From assembly GCF_000745235.1 (NCBI RefSeq), contig NZ_JQNL01000001.1:1426001-1490000 (forward strand): DNA of 64,000 bases, in the 5' to 3' direction. This DNA is from Luteibacter mycovicinus. GTDB lineage: Bacteria > Pseudomonadota > Gammaproteobacteria > Xanthomonadales > Rhodanobacteraceae. The translations under genes and the position numbers were made by a program. Below are positions 54,510 through 64,000 of this stretch, piece by piece. How positions within the stretch are numbered: position 1 is the first letter of the stretch; each line of letters begins with the position of its first letter. The notes under the pieces were generated by a model that saw nothing but the letters and a program-made list of their open reading frames with translations, searched no databases and was not told where the DNA came from.

Positions 54510-54575
54510 GCGGGTGCGGATTTAGTGCTTCGTAGGCTTTTCGCGCGCAGGGCGCGCTCCTACATTTTGCCCGAC

Positions 54576-54608
54576 AAAAAAACCCCGCCGATTGGCGGGG
54601 TTTTTTTT
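54576..54608. terminator. Bidirectional rho-independent terminator between apaH and secA
   Basis: A CCCCGCC / GGCGGGG stem with a GATT loop (54583-54600) is flanked by seven A on the left (54576-54582) and eight T on the right (54601-54608), so it works for both converging operons. Confidence 0.9.
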
Positions 54609-54611
54609 GGG

Positions 54612-57329
54612 TCAGGTCAGCTGGCCGTGACAGTGCTTGTACTTCTTGCCCGAACCACAGGGGCAAGGATCGTTACGACCGACCTTGGGACCATCGTTGA
54701 CGACGGACTGCACGACCGGCTCGGCGCCGACGTCGCTGCCGGCGGGAAGGCCCGCCGCCTGTGCATCGGCGTGCTGGTACTGCAGACGCTGGGCTTCAGC
54801 GGAACGCTGCTGCTCGGCTTCCATCGCCAGGACTTCGTCCTCGCTGCGGATGCGGATACGCGCAAGCATCTGCACCACTTCGCCCTTGATCCGGTCGAGC
54901 ATCTCGGAGAACAGCTCGAACGACTCGCGCTTGAATTCCTGCTTCGGCTGCTTCTGCGCGTAACCACGCAGATAGATGCCCTGACGCAGGTAATCCATGC
55001 TGGCGAGATGTTCCTTCCAGGCGTTGTCCACGACCGAGAGCATCACGTGCTTCTCGAGCGAGCGCATGGTTTCGGCACCGATCTGCGCTTCCTTCTCGAC
55101 GAACAGCGCATCGACCGCTTCGCGCACATGGTCGAGGATGCCTTCAGCGTCGACTTCCTTCTGAGCTTCGACCCACTGTGGGAGGTCGAGCCGGAGGTTG
55201 AGTTCACTGGCGAGCTCGCGATCCAGGCCGGCGAGGTCCCACTGGTCGTCGATGCTGTCGGCAGGCACGAACCGACGCACGAGCGCGACGACGACGTCCT
55301 GGCGGATGTCACCGATCATGTCGGAAATGTCGTCGATCTCGAGGAGCTCGTCACGCTGCGCGTAGATCACCTTGCGCTGGTCGTTGGCGACATCGTCGAA
55401 ATCGAGGAGGTTCTTGCGGATATCGAAGTTGTGCTGCTCGACCTTGCGCTGGACCTTTTCGATCTGCCGCGTGATCAGACGGTCCTCGAGGGCCTCGTCT
55501 TCCTTCATGCCGAACATCTGCATCCAGCGACCGATACGCTCGCCGCCGAAGATGCGCATCAGGTTGTCCTGAAGCGACAGGTAGAAGCGCGAGGAACCGG
55601 GATCGCCCTGACGGCCCGAACGGCCGCGCAGCTGGTTGTCGATACGACGCGACTCGTGACGCTCGGTGCCGATGATATGCAGACCGCCGGAGGCGAGCAC
55701 TTGCTCGTGACGCTTCTTCCAGTCCGCCCGGACCTTCTGCTTTTCGACGTCGGACGCATCCTCCGACAACGTGGCCAGGGCGGCCTCGAGGCTGCCACCG
55801 AGCACGATATCGGTACCGCGACCCGCCATGTTGGTGGCGATGGTGACCGAACCCGGCGCACCGGCCTGCGCGACGATGTGCGCTTCGCGCTCATGCTGCT
55901 TGGCGTTGAGAACCTCGTGTGGGATGCGCTCCTGCTTAAGCAAGCCCGAGACCAACTCGGACACGTCGATGGACGCCGTGCCGACGAGGACGGGCTGACC
56001 GCGCTCGTGGCAGGCCTTGATGTCCGCGATGACCGCTTTGTACTTCGCATCCGGACCGAGGAACACGGAATCCGGATTGTCCACACGGACCATCGGCTTG
56101 TGCGTCGGAATCACGACGACTTCCAGCCCGTAGACGGTCTGGAATTCGTAGGCTTCCGTGTCCGCCGTACCGGTCATGCCGGCCAGCTTCTTGTACATGC
56201 GGAACAGGTTCTGGAACGTCACCGTCGCCAGCGTCTGGTTCTCGCGCTGAATGGGCACGCCTTCCTTCGCTTCGACCGCCTGGTGCAGGCCGTCGGACCA
56301 GCGACGACCCGCCAGCGTACGGCCTGTGAATTCGTCGACGATGATGACTTCGCCGTCGCGCACGATGTAATCGACGTCACGCTGATAGATGCCGTTGGCA
56401 CGCAGCGCGGCATTGAGGTGATGCACCACCGCCAGGTTCTTGGAGTCGTAGAGGCCACTGTCGGCCTCGATGACACCCGCCTCGCGCAACAGCTGCTCCG
56501 CGTGCTCCATGCCCTCTTCGGACATGTGCACCTGCTTCTGTTTTTCGTCGACCATGTAATCGCCGGCGCCGTCTTCTTTTTCCTGACGGTTGAGGCGCGG
56601 CACGATCTTGTTCACCGCGATGTAGAGCTGCGGGGAGTCTTCGGCCGGGCCGGAGATGATCAGCGGGGTACGGGCTTCGTCGATCAGGATCGAGTCGACT
56701 TCGTCGACGATGGCGTAGTGCAGGCCGCGCTGATTGCGCTGTTCCTTGCTGAGCGCCATGTTGTCGCGCAGGTAGTCGAAGCCGAATTCGTTGTTGGTGC
56801 CGTAGGTGATGTCGGACTGATAGGCCGCACGCTTGTCCGCGTGGTCCATACCCGGATACACCACGCCGACCGAGAGGCCGAGGAAGTTGTAAAGCTTGCC
56901 CATCTGCGCCGAGTCACGACGCGCCAGGTAGTCGTTGACCGTGACGACATGGACGCCCTTACCCTCCAGGGCGTTCAGGTATACCGGCAGCGTACCGACG
57001 AGGGTCTTGCCCTCACCCGTGCGCATCTCGGCGATCCGGCCGGAATGCAGCACCATGCCGCCGATCATCTGGACGTCGTAGTGGCGCATGCCGAGCACAC
57101 GCCTGGCCGCCTCACGGGTGACCGCGAACGCCTCTGGCAACAGCTTGTCGAGGGTCTCGCCGGCAGTGATCCTGCCGCGGAACTCCTCGGTCTTCCCGCG
57201 CAGCTCATCGTCGGAAAGTTTTTCGAATTCGGGCTCCAGGGCGTTGATGCGCTTGACCGTCTTGGACAGGTCGCGCAGCACACGCTCGTTACGGCTGCCG
57301 AAAATACTCGTCAGGGCACGATTGAACAT
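54612..57329 (-). CDS. secA: SecA preprotein translocase ATPase
   Basis: A 905-aa motor that drives preproteins through SecYEG. Walker A is in [14 protein letters not shown], the DEAD-type Walker B in [15 protein letters not shown], and motor-2 signatures include [15 protein letters not shown]. The C-terminal zinc finger [14 protein letters not shown], which binds SecB and phospholipid, is intact. Length is standard. The gene is monocistronic by its terminators: one shared with apaH downstream, and one for the M23 peptidase upstream. Confidence 0.98.
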   Translation of the reverse strand: MFNRALTSIFGSRNERVLRDLSKTVKRINALEPEFEKLSDDELRGKTEEFRGRITAGETLDKLLPEAFAVTREAARRVLGMRHYDVQMIGGMVLHSGRIAEMRTGEGKTLVGTLPVYLNALEGKGVHVVTVNDYLARRDSAQMGKLYNFLGLSVGVVYPGMDHADKRAAYQSDITYGTNNEFGFDYLRDNMALSKEQRNQRGLHYAIVDEVDSILIDEARTPLIISGPAEDSPQLYIAVNKIVPRLNRQEKEDGAGDYMVDEKQKQVHMSEEGMEHAEQLLREAGVIEADSGLYDSKNLAVVHHLNAALRANGIYQRDVDYIVRDGEVIIVDEFTGRTLAGRRWSDGLHQAVEAKEGVPIQRENQTLATVTFQNLFRMYKKLAGMTGTADTEAYEFQTVYGLEVVVIPTHKPMVRVDNPDSVFLGPDAKYKAVIADIKACHERGQPVLVGTASIDVSELVSGLLKQERIPHEVLNAKQHEREAHIVAQAGAPGSVTIATNMAGRGTDIVLGGSLEAALATLSEDASDVEKQKVRADWKKRHEQVLASGGLHIIGTERHESRRIDNQLRGRSGRQGDPGSSRFYLSLQDNLMRIFGGERIGRWMQMFGMKEDEALEDRLITRQIEKVQRKVEQHNFDIRKNLLDFDDVANDQRKVIYAQRDELLEIDDISDMIGDIRQDVVVALVRRFVPADSIDDQWDLAGLDRELASELNLRLDLPQWVEAQKEVDAEGILDHVREAVDALFVEKEAQIGAETMRSLEKHVMLSVVDNAWKEHLASMDYLRQGIYLRGYAQKQPKQEFKRESFELFSEMLDRIKGEVVQMLARIRIRSEDEVLAMEAEQQRSAEAQRLQYQHADAQAAGLPAGSDVGAEPVVQSVVNDGPKVGRNDPCPCGSGKKYKHCHGQLT

Positions 57330-57350
57330 CGATCATCCGGATCTGAAACG

Positions 57351-57386
57351 AAAAAAGGCTGCCGGACGGCGCAAAGCCGACCGGCA
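57351..57386 (-). terminator. Rho-independent terminator of the M23 peptidase gene
   Basis: On the minus strand TGCCGG-T-CGGC pairs with GCCG-T-CCGGCA around a short loop (57360-57386), followed by GCC and six T (57351-57356). It lies about 75 bp after the stop codon and 22 bp before the secA start. Confidence 0.75.
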
Positions 57387-57460
57387 CGAAGGGACGATCA
57401 TACTACGCCCGCCCCCGGCTTTCCTCGGGGTGGCGGCGAGCCGTGCCGGATTCAAGGCTG

Positions 57461-58399
57461 TCAGCGGTGGCTGCGGACGAAAGCCAGCGGATTCACGACC
57501 TTATCGTGGTACCAGACCTCGAAATGGACGTGGGATCCCGTCGAACGGCCCGTGGAGCCGGCCTTCGCGATCACATCGCCGACGCGGACCCGCTGTCCCG
57601 GCCTGGCGACCAGGGCGCTGTTGTGCGCATAACGGGTCATGTACCCATTGCCATGGTCGATTTCGATGACGTCGCCATAGCCGCTCCGCTGACCCGCGAA
57701 GGTGACCATCCCCTCCGCGACCGCCGTCACGGGCGTACCCGTAGGCGTGGCGATATCGATCCCGGTATGCCGGGCGCTGTGACCACTGAACGGGTCCGGG
57801 CGGCCGCCAAAATACGACGAGATGTACCCGTTCACTGGCATACCCGTGGGCCGCAGGCTGGACTCGATACTGCGATCCATCAGCATGTCGCGCAGGGCTT
57901 CGAGCTGCGCCTGCTGGGTGTCGAACTGCCCGGAGAGCTGGTCGATGCTCTTGTTCAGGGACTCCGGCAAAGTGTAGGCATCCGGCTCAGCGCCGGTGGT
58001 TACTTCAGGACCGCCCTGGCCGGGCTCCTCGTCGAAATTGAACTCGCCGTCGTCCAGTTTGCCGACCTGGGTCAGCCGCTCGCCCAAGGCGTTCAACCGG
58101 ACCGATTGTGCCTGGAGCTGCCCAAGCTTGACGGCGAGTGCGTCGAGGTCCCGCTGGGCGTCACGCTTGATCTGAGCGACCTGTGCGTTCTGGTCGCCCA
58201 CCTCGCGCTGCAAGCCATGGATGTCGCCCATGGCGCGATCGCGAGGGCTGGCGACGGTAAGTGCGATGCCGGCGCCGACACCGGCGATGCCAACGATGCC
58301 AGCGAGCACCATCGCGGCCATTTTGCAGCGCAGGCGCCTGCAGGAGAGGTCGAGCGTTTTCGGCCCTTTCTGGCCACGTGACACGAGTATGATCTGCAT
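57461..58399 (-). CDS. Membrane-anchored M23 family peptidase (LytM-type)
   Basis: A 312-aa protein with a cytoplasmic basic N-terminus, one membrane segment (about 29-50, MAAMVLAGIVGIAGVGAGIAL in part), a coiled-coil region (about 60-115) and a C-terminal LytM domain (about 185-310). The zinc ligands are in RHTGIDIATP (H, D) and HVHFEVW (both H), so the active site is intact and it should cut murein peptide cross-bridges. ATG at 58399 is preferred, with an in-frame GTG at 58408 also possible. It is divergent from the DciA-like gene and sits between secA and lpxC, as in related genomes. Confidence 0.9.
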   Translation of the reverse strand: MQIILVSRGQKGPKTLDLSCRRLRCKMAAMVLAGIVGIAGVGAGIALTVASPRDRAMGDIHGLQREVGDQNAQVAQIKRDAQRDLDALAVKLGQLQAQSVRLNALGERLTQVGKLDDGEFNFDEEPGQGGPEVTTGAEPDAYTLPESLNKSIDQLSGQFDTQQAQLEALRDMLMDRSIESSLRPTGMPVNGYISSYFGGRPDPFSGHSARHTGIDIATPTGTPVTAVAEGMVTFAGQRSGYGDVIEIDHGNGYMTRYAHNSALVARPGQRVRVGDVIAKAGSTGRSTGSHVHFEVWYHDKVVNPLAFVRSHR

Positions 58400-58429
58400 A
58401 CGTTCCACATCGAATAGTTAAGCCGGTCC

Positions 58430-58888
58430 ATGCCACCGCCGCCCAAACCGTCCCGTCATGCCACGCGTGGACTCAAGTCCATCGTGGAAGTGGGACCTGT
58501 CGTCTCGCTCGCCTCCCGGGCGCGCGAACTCGACCAGCTGGAACGTCAGTTGCGCGCGACACTGCCTGCACCGATGCGCGACCAGATCCGTTTTGCGGAC
58601 CTGCGCGATGGCCGGCTCGTCTTCCTTGCGCCCTCGTCGGCCTGGGCTTCGCGAGTGCGCCTGTACCAGACGCAGATCCTCGAAGCCGCCCGCGCCATCG
58701 GCGCGAAGGCCCACTCGGTTGCCGTGAAAGTGGCCCCGCTGCCGCCCGTGGAAGTCATCCCCGACCGGCATAAACCGCTTTCCACCGAAGCAGCCCGCCA
58801 TCTGCGGTCCGCCGCGGCATCACTCTCCGATCCCACGCTGCGGGATCTTTTTCTGTATCTGGCACTCCAGGCCGAAAACGAAGATTAA
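58430..58888 (+). CDS. DciA-like DUF721 protein
   Basis: A 152-aa basic protein whose middle part (about 25-95, from LEQLERQLRATLP-like residues to the VRLYQTQILEAARA helix) fits the DUF721 domain. DciA proteins load the replicative helicase DnaB in bacteria lacking DnaC; the DUF721 family is wider than that function. The extended C-terminal part is helical and poorly conserved. It is divergent from the M23 peptidase and followed by the 1.2-kb gene-free region. Confidence 0.8.
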   Translation: MPPPPKPSRHATRGLKSIVEVGPVVSLASRARELDQLERQLRATLPAPMRDQIRFADLRDGRLVFLAPSSAWASRVRLYQTQILEAARAIGAKAHSVAVKVAPLPPVEVIPDRHKPLSTEAARHLRSAAASLSDPTLRDLFLYLALQAENED

Positions 58889-59120
58889 TCCGTCACTTAC
58901 GACCCGGGATGCGGGTCCGTAAGCACCACCGCATCCAGCGAGGTGGCGAACTTTATAGCACGCCTCTACCAGGCGAACACCTAAATTGCACATAAAGTTC
59001 ACGGGGTGAGGGGGCTGTCACACGTGGTTTTTTCTTGGTTTTGCCGCCTTGGGGCTTGGCTTTGAAGGGCTCGGCTTCGCCATCGCGTTGGCCTTGTCGC
59101 GGCGTGCGGTGTCGCTTGTA

Positions 59121-59360
59121 AGAGCCGGCGGGTGCCACCCTCGCGTCCACGCCTGCGGCGACCCCTCAGGGAAAGGCCGCTACCGCGGCCGTATTTCAAT
59201 GGCCTTCGGCCGGGTCGGGCTCCGACTGGGGGTTTTCGAGTCGGCTGTCCCTGCCTCCCCGAAAACGGCCGGTCATCCTTGACCGGCCCCCTTGCGGGCC
59301 TCTTCCAGTCGCAGCCCTCGCCTGCGGCTACCGGACGCGAGGGTGGCACCCGCCGGCTCT
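59121..59360 (-). repeat. 240-bp palindromic-end element, left copy
   Basis: Bounded by perfect 28-bp inverted ends (59121-59148 and 59333-59360; each starts AGAGCCGGCGGGTGCCACCC when read inward). Inside are a perfect hairpin GGCCGGTCA-TCCT-TGACCGGCC (59267-59288) and GGCCGC-TACC-GCGGCC (59175-59190). Its conserved tail lies at 59070-59120. It is the reverse complement of the right copy, with many scattered differences. Confidence 0.85.
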
Positions 59361-59524
59361 TTCGGACGGTGAGGCGGCGTGGGGTCGAGCGCGGATTCGC
59401 TTCGTTGGCTGGGACCGCTCGCTTGCCTGGGGCGCATGGCCTCGTTCGCCTTAGTGGGGCTGAGGGTTCGCGAACGGGGTTCGCTCCTACCCGGCGCGGC
59501 GAGTGCGGGCGTGCGGGCAGGCAC

Positions 59525-59568
<44 letters not shown>

Positions 59569-59713
59569 AGCATGCGGCGTGCGGTATGAGGCGTGCAGCG
59601 TGCAGGGGCCATGCTGGCGGCGGTGGCTTTGATGCGGGCCAGCCTGCTGGCAATTGCCGACGGAGCGGTGAGGCCGAAACCCGCTCGACCACCACCCCAC
59701 CTCAGGGCACGGA

Positions 59714-59952
59714 AGAGACGGCGGGGGTGACCCTCGAGGCCGGTAGCCGCAGGCGAGGGCTTCGACTGGACAAGGCCCGCAGGGGGCCGGTCAGGGATGA
59801 CCGGCCGTTTTCGGGGAGGCAGGGACAGCCGACTCGAAAACCCCCAGGCGGAGCCCGACCCGGCCGAAGGCCATTGATACACGGCCGCGGTAGCGGCCTT
59901 TCATTGAGGGGTCGCCGCAGGCGTGGCCTCGAGGGTCACACCCGTCGGCTCT
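59714..59952 (+). repeat. 240-bp palindromic-end element, right copy
   Basis: A 239-bp copy with 28-bp ends (59714-59741 and 59925-59952) that pair at 25 of 28 positions. Four positions differ from the left copy in both ends together (TG for CC; and A and G in TCGAGGCC for C and T in TCGCGTCC). Internal hairpins at 59785-59806 and 59883-59898 match those of the left copy, with loop change GGGA against AGGA. The tail runs to about 60007. Confidence 0.85.
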
Positions 59953-60032
59953 TACCGCGACACCGAACGCTCGCGACAAAGCCAAACGCGAGGGCGAAGC
60001 CGAGCCGTAAAACGTCAATCTCACGCGCCCAT

Positions 60033-60059
60033 AAAAAAAGCCGCGATCGCTCGCGGCTT
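60033..60059 (-). terminator. Rho-independent terminator of lpxC
   Basis: On the minus strand AAGCCGCGA pairs perfectly with TCGCGGCTT around GCGA (60038-60059), followed by a T-run (60033-60039), about 34 bp after the lpxC stop. Confidence 0.9.
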
Positions 60060-60093
60060 CTCTCGTTTCGCTACGCCCCGGTGAGGCGTCGCC

Positions 60094-61005
60094 TTACACC
60101 GCCTGGGCGGGATGGGCGTAGGAGATCGGCGCCTTGGCCGGATCCTTGAAGCTGACTTCTTCCCACGCCGCGGCGTCGGCCATCAGGCTACGGAGAAGCT
60201 TGTTGTTGAGCTCGTGACCCGACTTGTGCGCGGAGTAAGCGCCGATCAGGCTGTGGCCCAGCATGTAGATGTCGCCGATGGCGTCGAGGATCTTGTGCTT
60301 GACGAACTCGTTATCGTAACGGAGGCCGTCTTCGTTCAGCACGCGGTAGTCGTCGAGCACGACGGCGTTGTCCATCGAGCCGCCGAGCGTGAGGTTACGC
60401 TCGCGAAGCATTTCGATGTCACGCATGAAGCCGAAGGTGCGGGCGCGGCTGACTTCCTTGACGAACGACGTCGTCGAAAAATCCATCTCGGCCTGCGAAT
60501 TGCGCTTGTTGAACAGCGGGTGATCGAACTCGACGGAGAAGCCGACCTTGAAGCCGTCGAACGGCTCCAGCCTGGCCCACTTGTCGCCGTCTTTCACGAT
60601 CACCGGCTTCTTGATGCGGATGAAACGCTTGGCCGCGTCCTGCTCCTCGATGCCAGCGGACTGGATGAGGAAGACGAACGGACCCGCGCTGCCGTCCATG
60701 ATCGGCACTTCCGGCGCCGAAAGATCGACATATGCGTTGTCGATGCCGAGGCCGGCCATGGCCGAGAGCAGATGCTCCACCGTGGACACGCGGACGTCGC
60801 CCTGGATCAGGGTCGTCGAAAGACGCGTATCACCGACATTCTCCGGGCGGGACTTGAGCTCGACCGGGGGATTGAGGTCGGTGCGGCGGAACACGATACC
60901 CGTGTTCGGCGCGGCCGGACGAAGCGTCATGTACACCTTGTCGCCGGTATGGAGGCCGACGCCGGTGGCGCGAATGATGTTCTTGAGCGTGCGCTGCTTG
61001 ATCAT
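60094..61005 (-). CDS. lpxC: UDP-3-O-acyl-N-acetylglucosamine deacetylase
   Basis: A 303-aa zinc enzyme of the first committed step of lipid A synthesis. It begins [19 protein letters not shown]. Zinc ligands are seen in EHLLSAMAG (His) and [10 protein letters not shown] (His and Asp), and the general acid/base region in SGHELNN. Length and motifs are standard. It lies downstream of ftsZ on the same strand, the conserved end of the division/cell-wall cluster, with its own terminator. Confidence 0.98.
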   Translation of the reverse strand: MIKQRTLKNIIRATGVGLHTGDKVYMTLRPAAPNTGIVFRRTDLNPPVELKSRPENVGDTRLSTTLIQGDVRVSTVEHLLSAMAGLGIDNAYVDLSAPEVPIMDGSAGPFVFLIQSAGIEEQDAAKRFIRIKKPVIVKDGDKWARLEPFDGFKVGFSVEFDHPLFNKRNSQAEMDFSTTSFVKEVSRARTFGFMRDIEMLRERNLTLGGSMDNAVVLDDYRVLNEDGLRYDNEFVKHKILDAIGDIYMLGHSLIGAYSAHKSGHELNNKLLRSLMADAAAWEEVSFKDPAKAPISYAHPAQAV

Positions 61006-61332
61006 GTTGGGTCGAACCTTGTTGGCAGCAGCCTAAAGTAGCGATCATGCTAACACAGTCTTAACCTCGGGATAAACAAACCGGACGGTACAGTCCAGTG
61101 TTGCTTCACCGTTCCTTCAGCATCAGCTGCGATCCATTCTCATCTGGCCTGCGACTGAAACGTTCGTCCGTTCAATCACTTGCAAGTAACTGATATCACT
61201 TGCAGGTTTTCCTGAGGCGAAGCGGCGACGCTCCGCCACCCGGACGGGATGGCGGCGGAGCGTCGGGCGGTCCGACGTCGTGTCGGGCCGTCCTCACGTT
61301 TTCCTTAACGTGCCTGGATCTGCAAGTACCGC
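61006..61332. other. Gene-free region between ftsZ and lpxC
   Basis: It holds a perfect 12-bp stem CGACGCTCCGCC / GGCGGAGCGTCG (61226-61237 with 61254-61265), which may end the ftsZ message. A TCACTTGCA direct repeat lies near 61175-61205. The lpxC promoter must lie to the left of the hairpin; I cannot pick its hexamers with confidence. Confidence 0.5.
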
Positions 61333-62523
61333 TCAGTCAGCCTGACGACGCAGGAACGCCGGGATATCGAGGTAATCGATCGCCGGCTCGGCGTTCTTCG
61401 ACGGTGCCGGTTCCGACCGGACCGACGGAACGGAGTCGGCCTGCGCGTAATCGACCACTTCGTTGCCGGTGCCTGTGCGCAGGACGACCGGGCGGGGACG
61501 CTGACGCATCTCGACCTGCTGCTGCACCGGCTGGCGAGCCGGCTGCTTGGACGAGGCCGCGGCACCGCCACGGTTGAGGCCGGTGGCAACGACCGTCACG
61601 CGGACGTCGTCCTGCATTTCCGGGTCCAGCGAGGTGCCGATCACGACGGTCGCATCTTCCGAGGCGAAGTCGTGGATGACGCGGCCGATCTCGTCGAACT
61701 CGCGCATGGTCAGGTTGGGACCCGCCGTGACGTTGACCAGGATGCCGCAGGCGCCGGCCAGATTCACATCTTCCAGCAGCGGATTGTTGATCGCGGCTTC
61801 CGCGGCGGCCTGTGCGCGATCGTCGCCGCGGGCGGTGCCCGAGCCCATCATCGCCATACCCATTTCGCTCATGACGGTGCGGACGTCGGCAAAGTCGACG
61901 TTGATCAGGCCGGGGGCCGTGATCAGGTCGGCGATGCCCTGGACCGCGCCCTGCAGCACGTCGTTGGCCGCCTTGAACGCGTTGAGGAGCGTGACCTCAC
62001 GACCGAGCACCGAGAGAAGCTTCTCGTTGGGAACGGTGATCAGCGAGTCGACATGCTGCGACAGGTCTTCAATACCCTTCAGGGCGACCTGCATGCGGCG
62101 ACGGCCCTCGAACGGGAACGGCTTGGTCACGACCGCGACGGTCAGGATGCCCTTCTCTTTCGCCAGCTGCGCCACGACCGGAGCCGCACCCGTACCGGTA
62201 CCACCGCCCATGCCGGCGGTGATGAAGACCATGTCCGCGCCTTCGAGCATTTCCTCGATGCGCTCGCGGTCTTCCAGCGCGGCCTGGCGGCCGACTTCCG
62301 GGTTGGCGCCGGCGCCGAGACCCTTGGTGACATTGCCGCCCAGCTGAAGATGCGTGCGCGAGGCGCAGCTCTTCATCGCCTGGGCGTCGGTATTGGCGAC
62401 GACGAACTCGACGCCTTCGATATTGGAATTGACCATGTGCGCCACGGCGTTGCCGCCGCCGCCACCCACGCCAATGACCTTGATGACCGCATTCGGTGCC
62501 AGCTTTTCGATGAGTTCAAACAT
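61333..62523 (-). CDS. ftsZ: FtsZ, cell-division GTPase
   Basis: A 396-aa tubulin homologue forming the division ring. The N-terminus is KLAPNAVIKVIGVGGGGGNA, the GTP signature GMGGGTGTGAAPV lies at about 105-117, and the T7 loop NVDFADVRTVM supplies the catalytic aspartates. A variable linker rich in Gln, Arg and Pro (about 320-375) precedes the conserved C-terminal peptide DYLDIPAFLRRQ, which binds FtsA and ZipA. It follows ftsA by 136 bp. Confidence 0.98.
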   Translation of the reverse strand: MFELIEKLAPNAVIKVIGVGGGGGNAVAHMVNSNIEGVEFVVANTDAQAMKSCASRTHLQLGGNVTKGLGAGANPEVGRQAALEDRERIEEMLEGADMVFITAGMGGGTGTGAAPVVAQLAKEKGILTVAVVTKPFPFEGRRRMQVALKGIEDLSQHVDSLITVPNEKLLSVLGREVTLLNAFKAANDVLQGAVQGIADLITAPGLINVDFADVRTVMSEMGMAMMGSGTARGDDRAQAAAEAAINNPLLEDVNLAGACGILVNVTAGPNLTMREFDEIGRVIHDFASEDATVVIGTSLDPEMQDDVRVTVVATGLNRGGAAASSKQPARQPVQQQVEMRQRPRPVVLRTGTGNEVVDYAQADSVPSVRSEPAPSKNAEPAIDYLDIPAFLRRQAD

Positions 62524-62659
62524 TTCCCGTCCTCCGCAGAACTTTTAGTTTTTTTGGTTTATGTCCCTTGTCCGACTCCTGTCGGCCATGGGTTGCGGGC
62601 CATCCCTTGTGCCCCGGCGCCCCCCTTCCATCGGGCACCGACAATCCGGTGACTACTGC

Positions 62660-63895
62660 TTAGAAATTCTTGGTGAACCAGCTACGGAACTTCTCGACCA
62701 TGCTGCCGACATTGCCGGCGGCGGAACTCGTGTGGCGCGCGCCGCCGGTCGACCGCGAGCCGTGCAGAAGCAGGCCCACGCCGGTCGAATGCAACTCGCT
62801 GGAAACGACATCGCCCAGGCCCGACACGTGCTGGGGCACGCCGATGCGAACCATCTTGTGGAAGATTTCCTCCGCCAGTTCGAGCGCGCCTTCCATACGC
62901 GAGGCGCCTCCGGTCAGTACGATGCCGGCGGCGACGAGGCTCTCGTAACCCGAGCGACGCAGTTCGTCCTGCACCATCTCGAAGATTTCCTCGTAGCGGG
63001 CCTGCACCGACTGCGCGAGCGCCTGACGCGCGAGACGACGCGGCGGCCGATCGCCCACGCTCGGCACCTGGATCGTTTCTTCCGCATGGGCAAGCTGGGC
63101 GAGCGCACACGCGTATTTGATTTTGATCTCTTCCGCGTGAGCGGTTGGTGTGTGCACGCCATACGCGATGTCGTTCGTCACCTGATCGCCACCGACGGGC
63201 AGCGACTTGGTGTAGCGGATCGCGCCCTGCGTATAGATGGCGATATCCGTCGTACCGGCACCGATATCGACGAGGCACACGCCGAGCTCGAGCTCGTCCT
63301 CGGTCAACACGGCCTTAGCGCTGGCGACAGCGGCGGGCACGAGTTCATCGACCGACAGACCGCAGCGCTGAATGCACTTGGAGATGTTCTGCACCGCGCT
63401 CGCCGCGCCCGTGACCAGATGCACGCTGGCCTCCAGACGCACGCCGCTCATGCCGACCGGATGACGGATACCGTCCTGACCGTCGATACGGTATTCCTGC
63501 GACTCCTTATAAAGCACCTTGCGATCGGCCGGGATCGCCACGGCGCTGGCCGCTTCGAGTACCTGCTCCAGATCGGCCGACATCACCTCGCGGTCGCGGA
63601 TGGCCGCGGTGCCGTGCGAGTTACGCGTTTCCAGATGGCTGCCGGAGATCGAGGCGTACACCGAACGGATATCGCAGCCGGCCATCAGCTCGGCCTCTTC
63701 GACCGCGCGCTGGATCGAGTGGACCGTCGATTCGATGTCGACCACCGAGCCACGCTTCATGCCGCGCGAGACGTGCGTGCCGATACCGATGATTTCGATG
63801 GCCTCACCCGGCTCGTATTCGCCGACGATGGCGACGACCTTCGACGTTCCGATGTCGAGGCCGACGACGAGCTGTTTGTCGTTCTTGTTTCTCAT
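62660..63895 (-). CDS. ftsA: FtsA, actin-like division protein
   Basis: A 411-aa ATPase that tethers FtsZ to the membrane. It has VVGLDIGTSKVVAIVGEY (phosphate 1), the 1C domain (about 85-165), VDIGAGTTDIAIY (phosphate 2) and LTGGASRMEG (adenosine). The C-terminal amphipathic membrane-targeting helix is VEKFRSWFTKNF. The ATG at 63895 is chosen by homology; 18 upstream in-frame codons lie in the ftsQ end. ftsQ ends 8 bp upstream, so the genes are co-transcribed. Confidence 0.97.
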   Translation of the reverse strand: MRNKNDKQLVVGLDIGTSKVVAIVGEYEPGEAIEIIGIGTHVSRGMKRGSVVDIESTVHSIQRAVEEAELMAGCDIRSVYASISGSHLETRNSHGTAAIRDREVMSADLEQVLEAASAVAIPADRKVLYKESQEYRIDGQDGIRHPVGMSGVRLEASVHLVTGAASAVQNISKCIQRCGLSVDELVPAAVASAKAVLTEDELELGVCLVDIGAGTTDIAIYTQGAIRYTKSLPVGGDQVTNDIAYGVHTPTAHAEEIKIKYACALAQLAHAEETIQVPSVGDRPPRRLARQALAQSVQARYEEIFEMVQDELRRSGYESLVAAGIVLTGGASRMEGALELAEEIFHKMVRIGVPQHVSGLGDVVSSELHSTGVGLLLHGSRSTGGARHTSSAAGNVGSMVEKFRSWFTKNF

Positions 63896-63903
63896 GATCC
63901 TGC

Positions 63904-64000
63904 TCAGCTTCCGACCTTGGGTGTGGCCGTGGTTTCCGGTTGCGGCCACCGGATGGCGAATCCGTTGGTGTAACGAAGGTCGGCGTAGGCGAAACCGCTG
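63904..64000 (-). CDS. ftsQ: FtsQ, cell-division protein (C-terminal 31 residues only)
   Basis: Partial gene running off the right edge. The 31 complete codons visible end in AYADLRYTNGFAIRWPQPE and a short Pro/Thr-rich tail before TGA. The DLRYTNGFAIRW stretch is the conserved end of the FtsQ periplasmic domain, which binds FtsB/FtsL. Position directly before ftsA agrees. Confidence 0.9.
   Translation of the reverse strand, partial: SGFAYADLRYTNGFAIRWPQPETTATPKVGS

Noticed and set aside
54525..57632. Long plus-strand open frame (1035 codons) opposite secA
   Set aside because: It is antisense to the full secA gene; the product is rich in Val/Asp/His/Arg typical of antisense frames in GC-rich DNA and has no recognisable domain.

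Overview
The window is 64 kb of GC-rich chromosome from a gammaproteobacterium, most likely of the Lysobacterales (Xanthomonadales) and perhaps the Rhodanobacteraceae (Luteibacter/Dyella type). This placement is inferred from gene order (ftsQ-ftsA-ftsZ-lpxC / DciA-like / M23 peptidase / secA; lptD-surA-pdxA-rsmA-apaG-apaH; sucD-sucC next to pilS-pilR) and from a xanthomonad-type alpha-amino-acid ester hydrolase. No similarity search was run.

Layout. 1-70: tail of a dispersed repeat. 71-1687: nadE. 1748-6956: a murein-peptide set (VanX-type D,D-dipeptidase, DUF819 membrane protein, NlpC/P60 peptidase, L-Ala-D/L-Glu-type epimerase, YkuD-fold protein). 6957-8140: a small secreted metzincin-like protein flanked by three copies of a 44-bp repeat rich in DnaA-box-like sequence. 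8210-13647: sucCD divergent from pilSR. 13655-17968: a small membrane protein and three phosphorelay genes (CHASE3/PAS kinase, single-domain response regulator, receiver-kinase-receiver hybrid) with no DNA-binding output. 18204-25369: a mannose-glycan locus (GH92 mannosidase, LacI regulator, FucP-type transporter, PfkB kinase, AGE-family isomerase). 25420-27259: NHEJ pair, Ku plus a polymerase-only LigD. 27344-35603: ester hydrolase, repeat lipoprotein, autotransporter, EamA exporter divergent from an aminotransferase, lipoprotein. 35676-42219: ssb, a four-gene chaperone-usher fimbrial operon, and an MFS transporter. 42350-58888: housekeeping genes for quinone biosynthesis, cobalamin adenosylation, LPS and outer-membrane assembly, B6, rRNA methylation, Ap4A hydrolysis, SecA, an M23 peptidase and a DciA-like protein. 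58889-60093: a 1.2-kb gene-free region. 60094-64000: lpxC, ftsZ, ftsA and the 3' end of ftsQ.

The most unusual feature is the gene-free region 58889-60093. It holds two inverted copies of a roughly 240-bp element. Each copy is bounded by 28-bp inverted ends that match each other within the copy, yet differ between copies at four positions changed on both sides, as expected for paired (covarying) ends. Each copy also contains conserved internal hairpins and a conserved tail of about 55 bp. The same tail opens the window at position 1, so the element belongs to a dispersed family. An 11-unit GCAG microsatellite lies between the two copies. Second in interest are the 44-bp DnaA-box-like repeats around the metzincin gene.

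Functionally, the mannose locus reads as a complete route (mannosidase, import, mannose to fructose, fructose 6-phosphate), and the murein-peptide set as a scavenging route in which the DUF819 protein is the candidate importer. Promoters and operators are proposed only where a motif is visible. Terminators are called from perfect or near-perfect stems.
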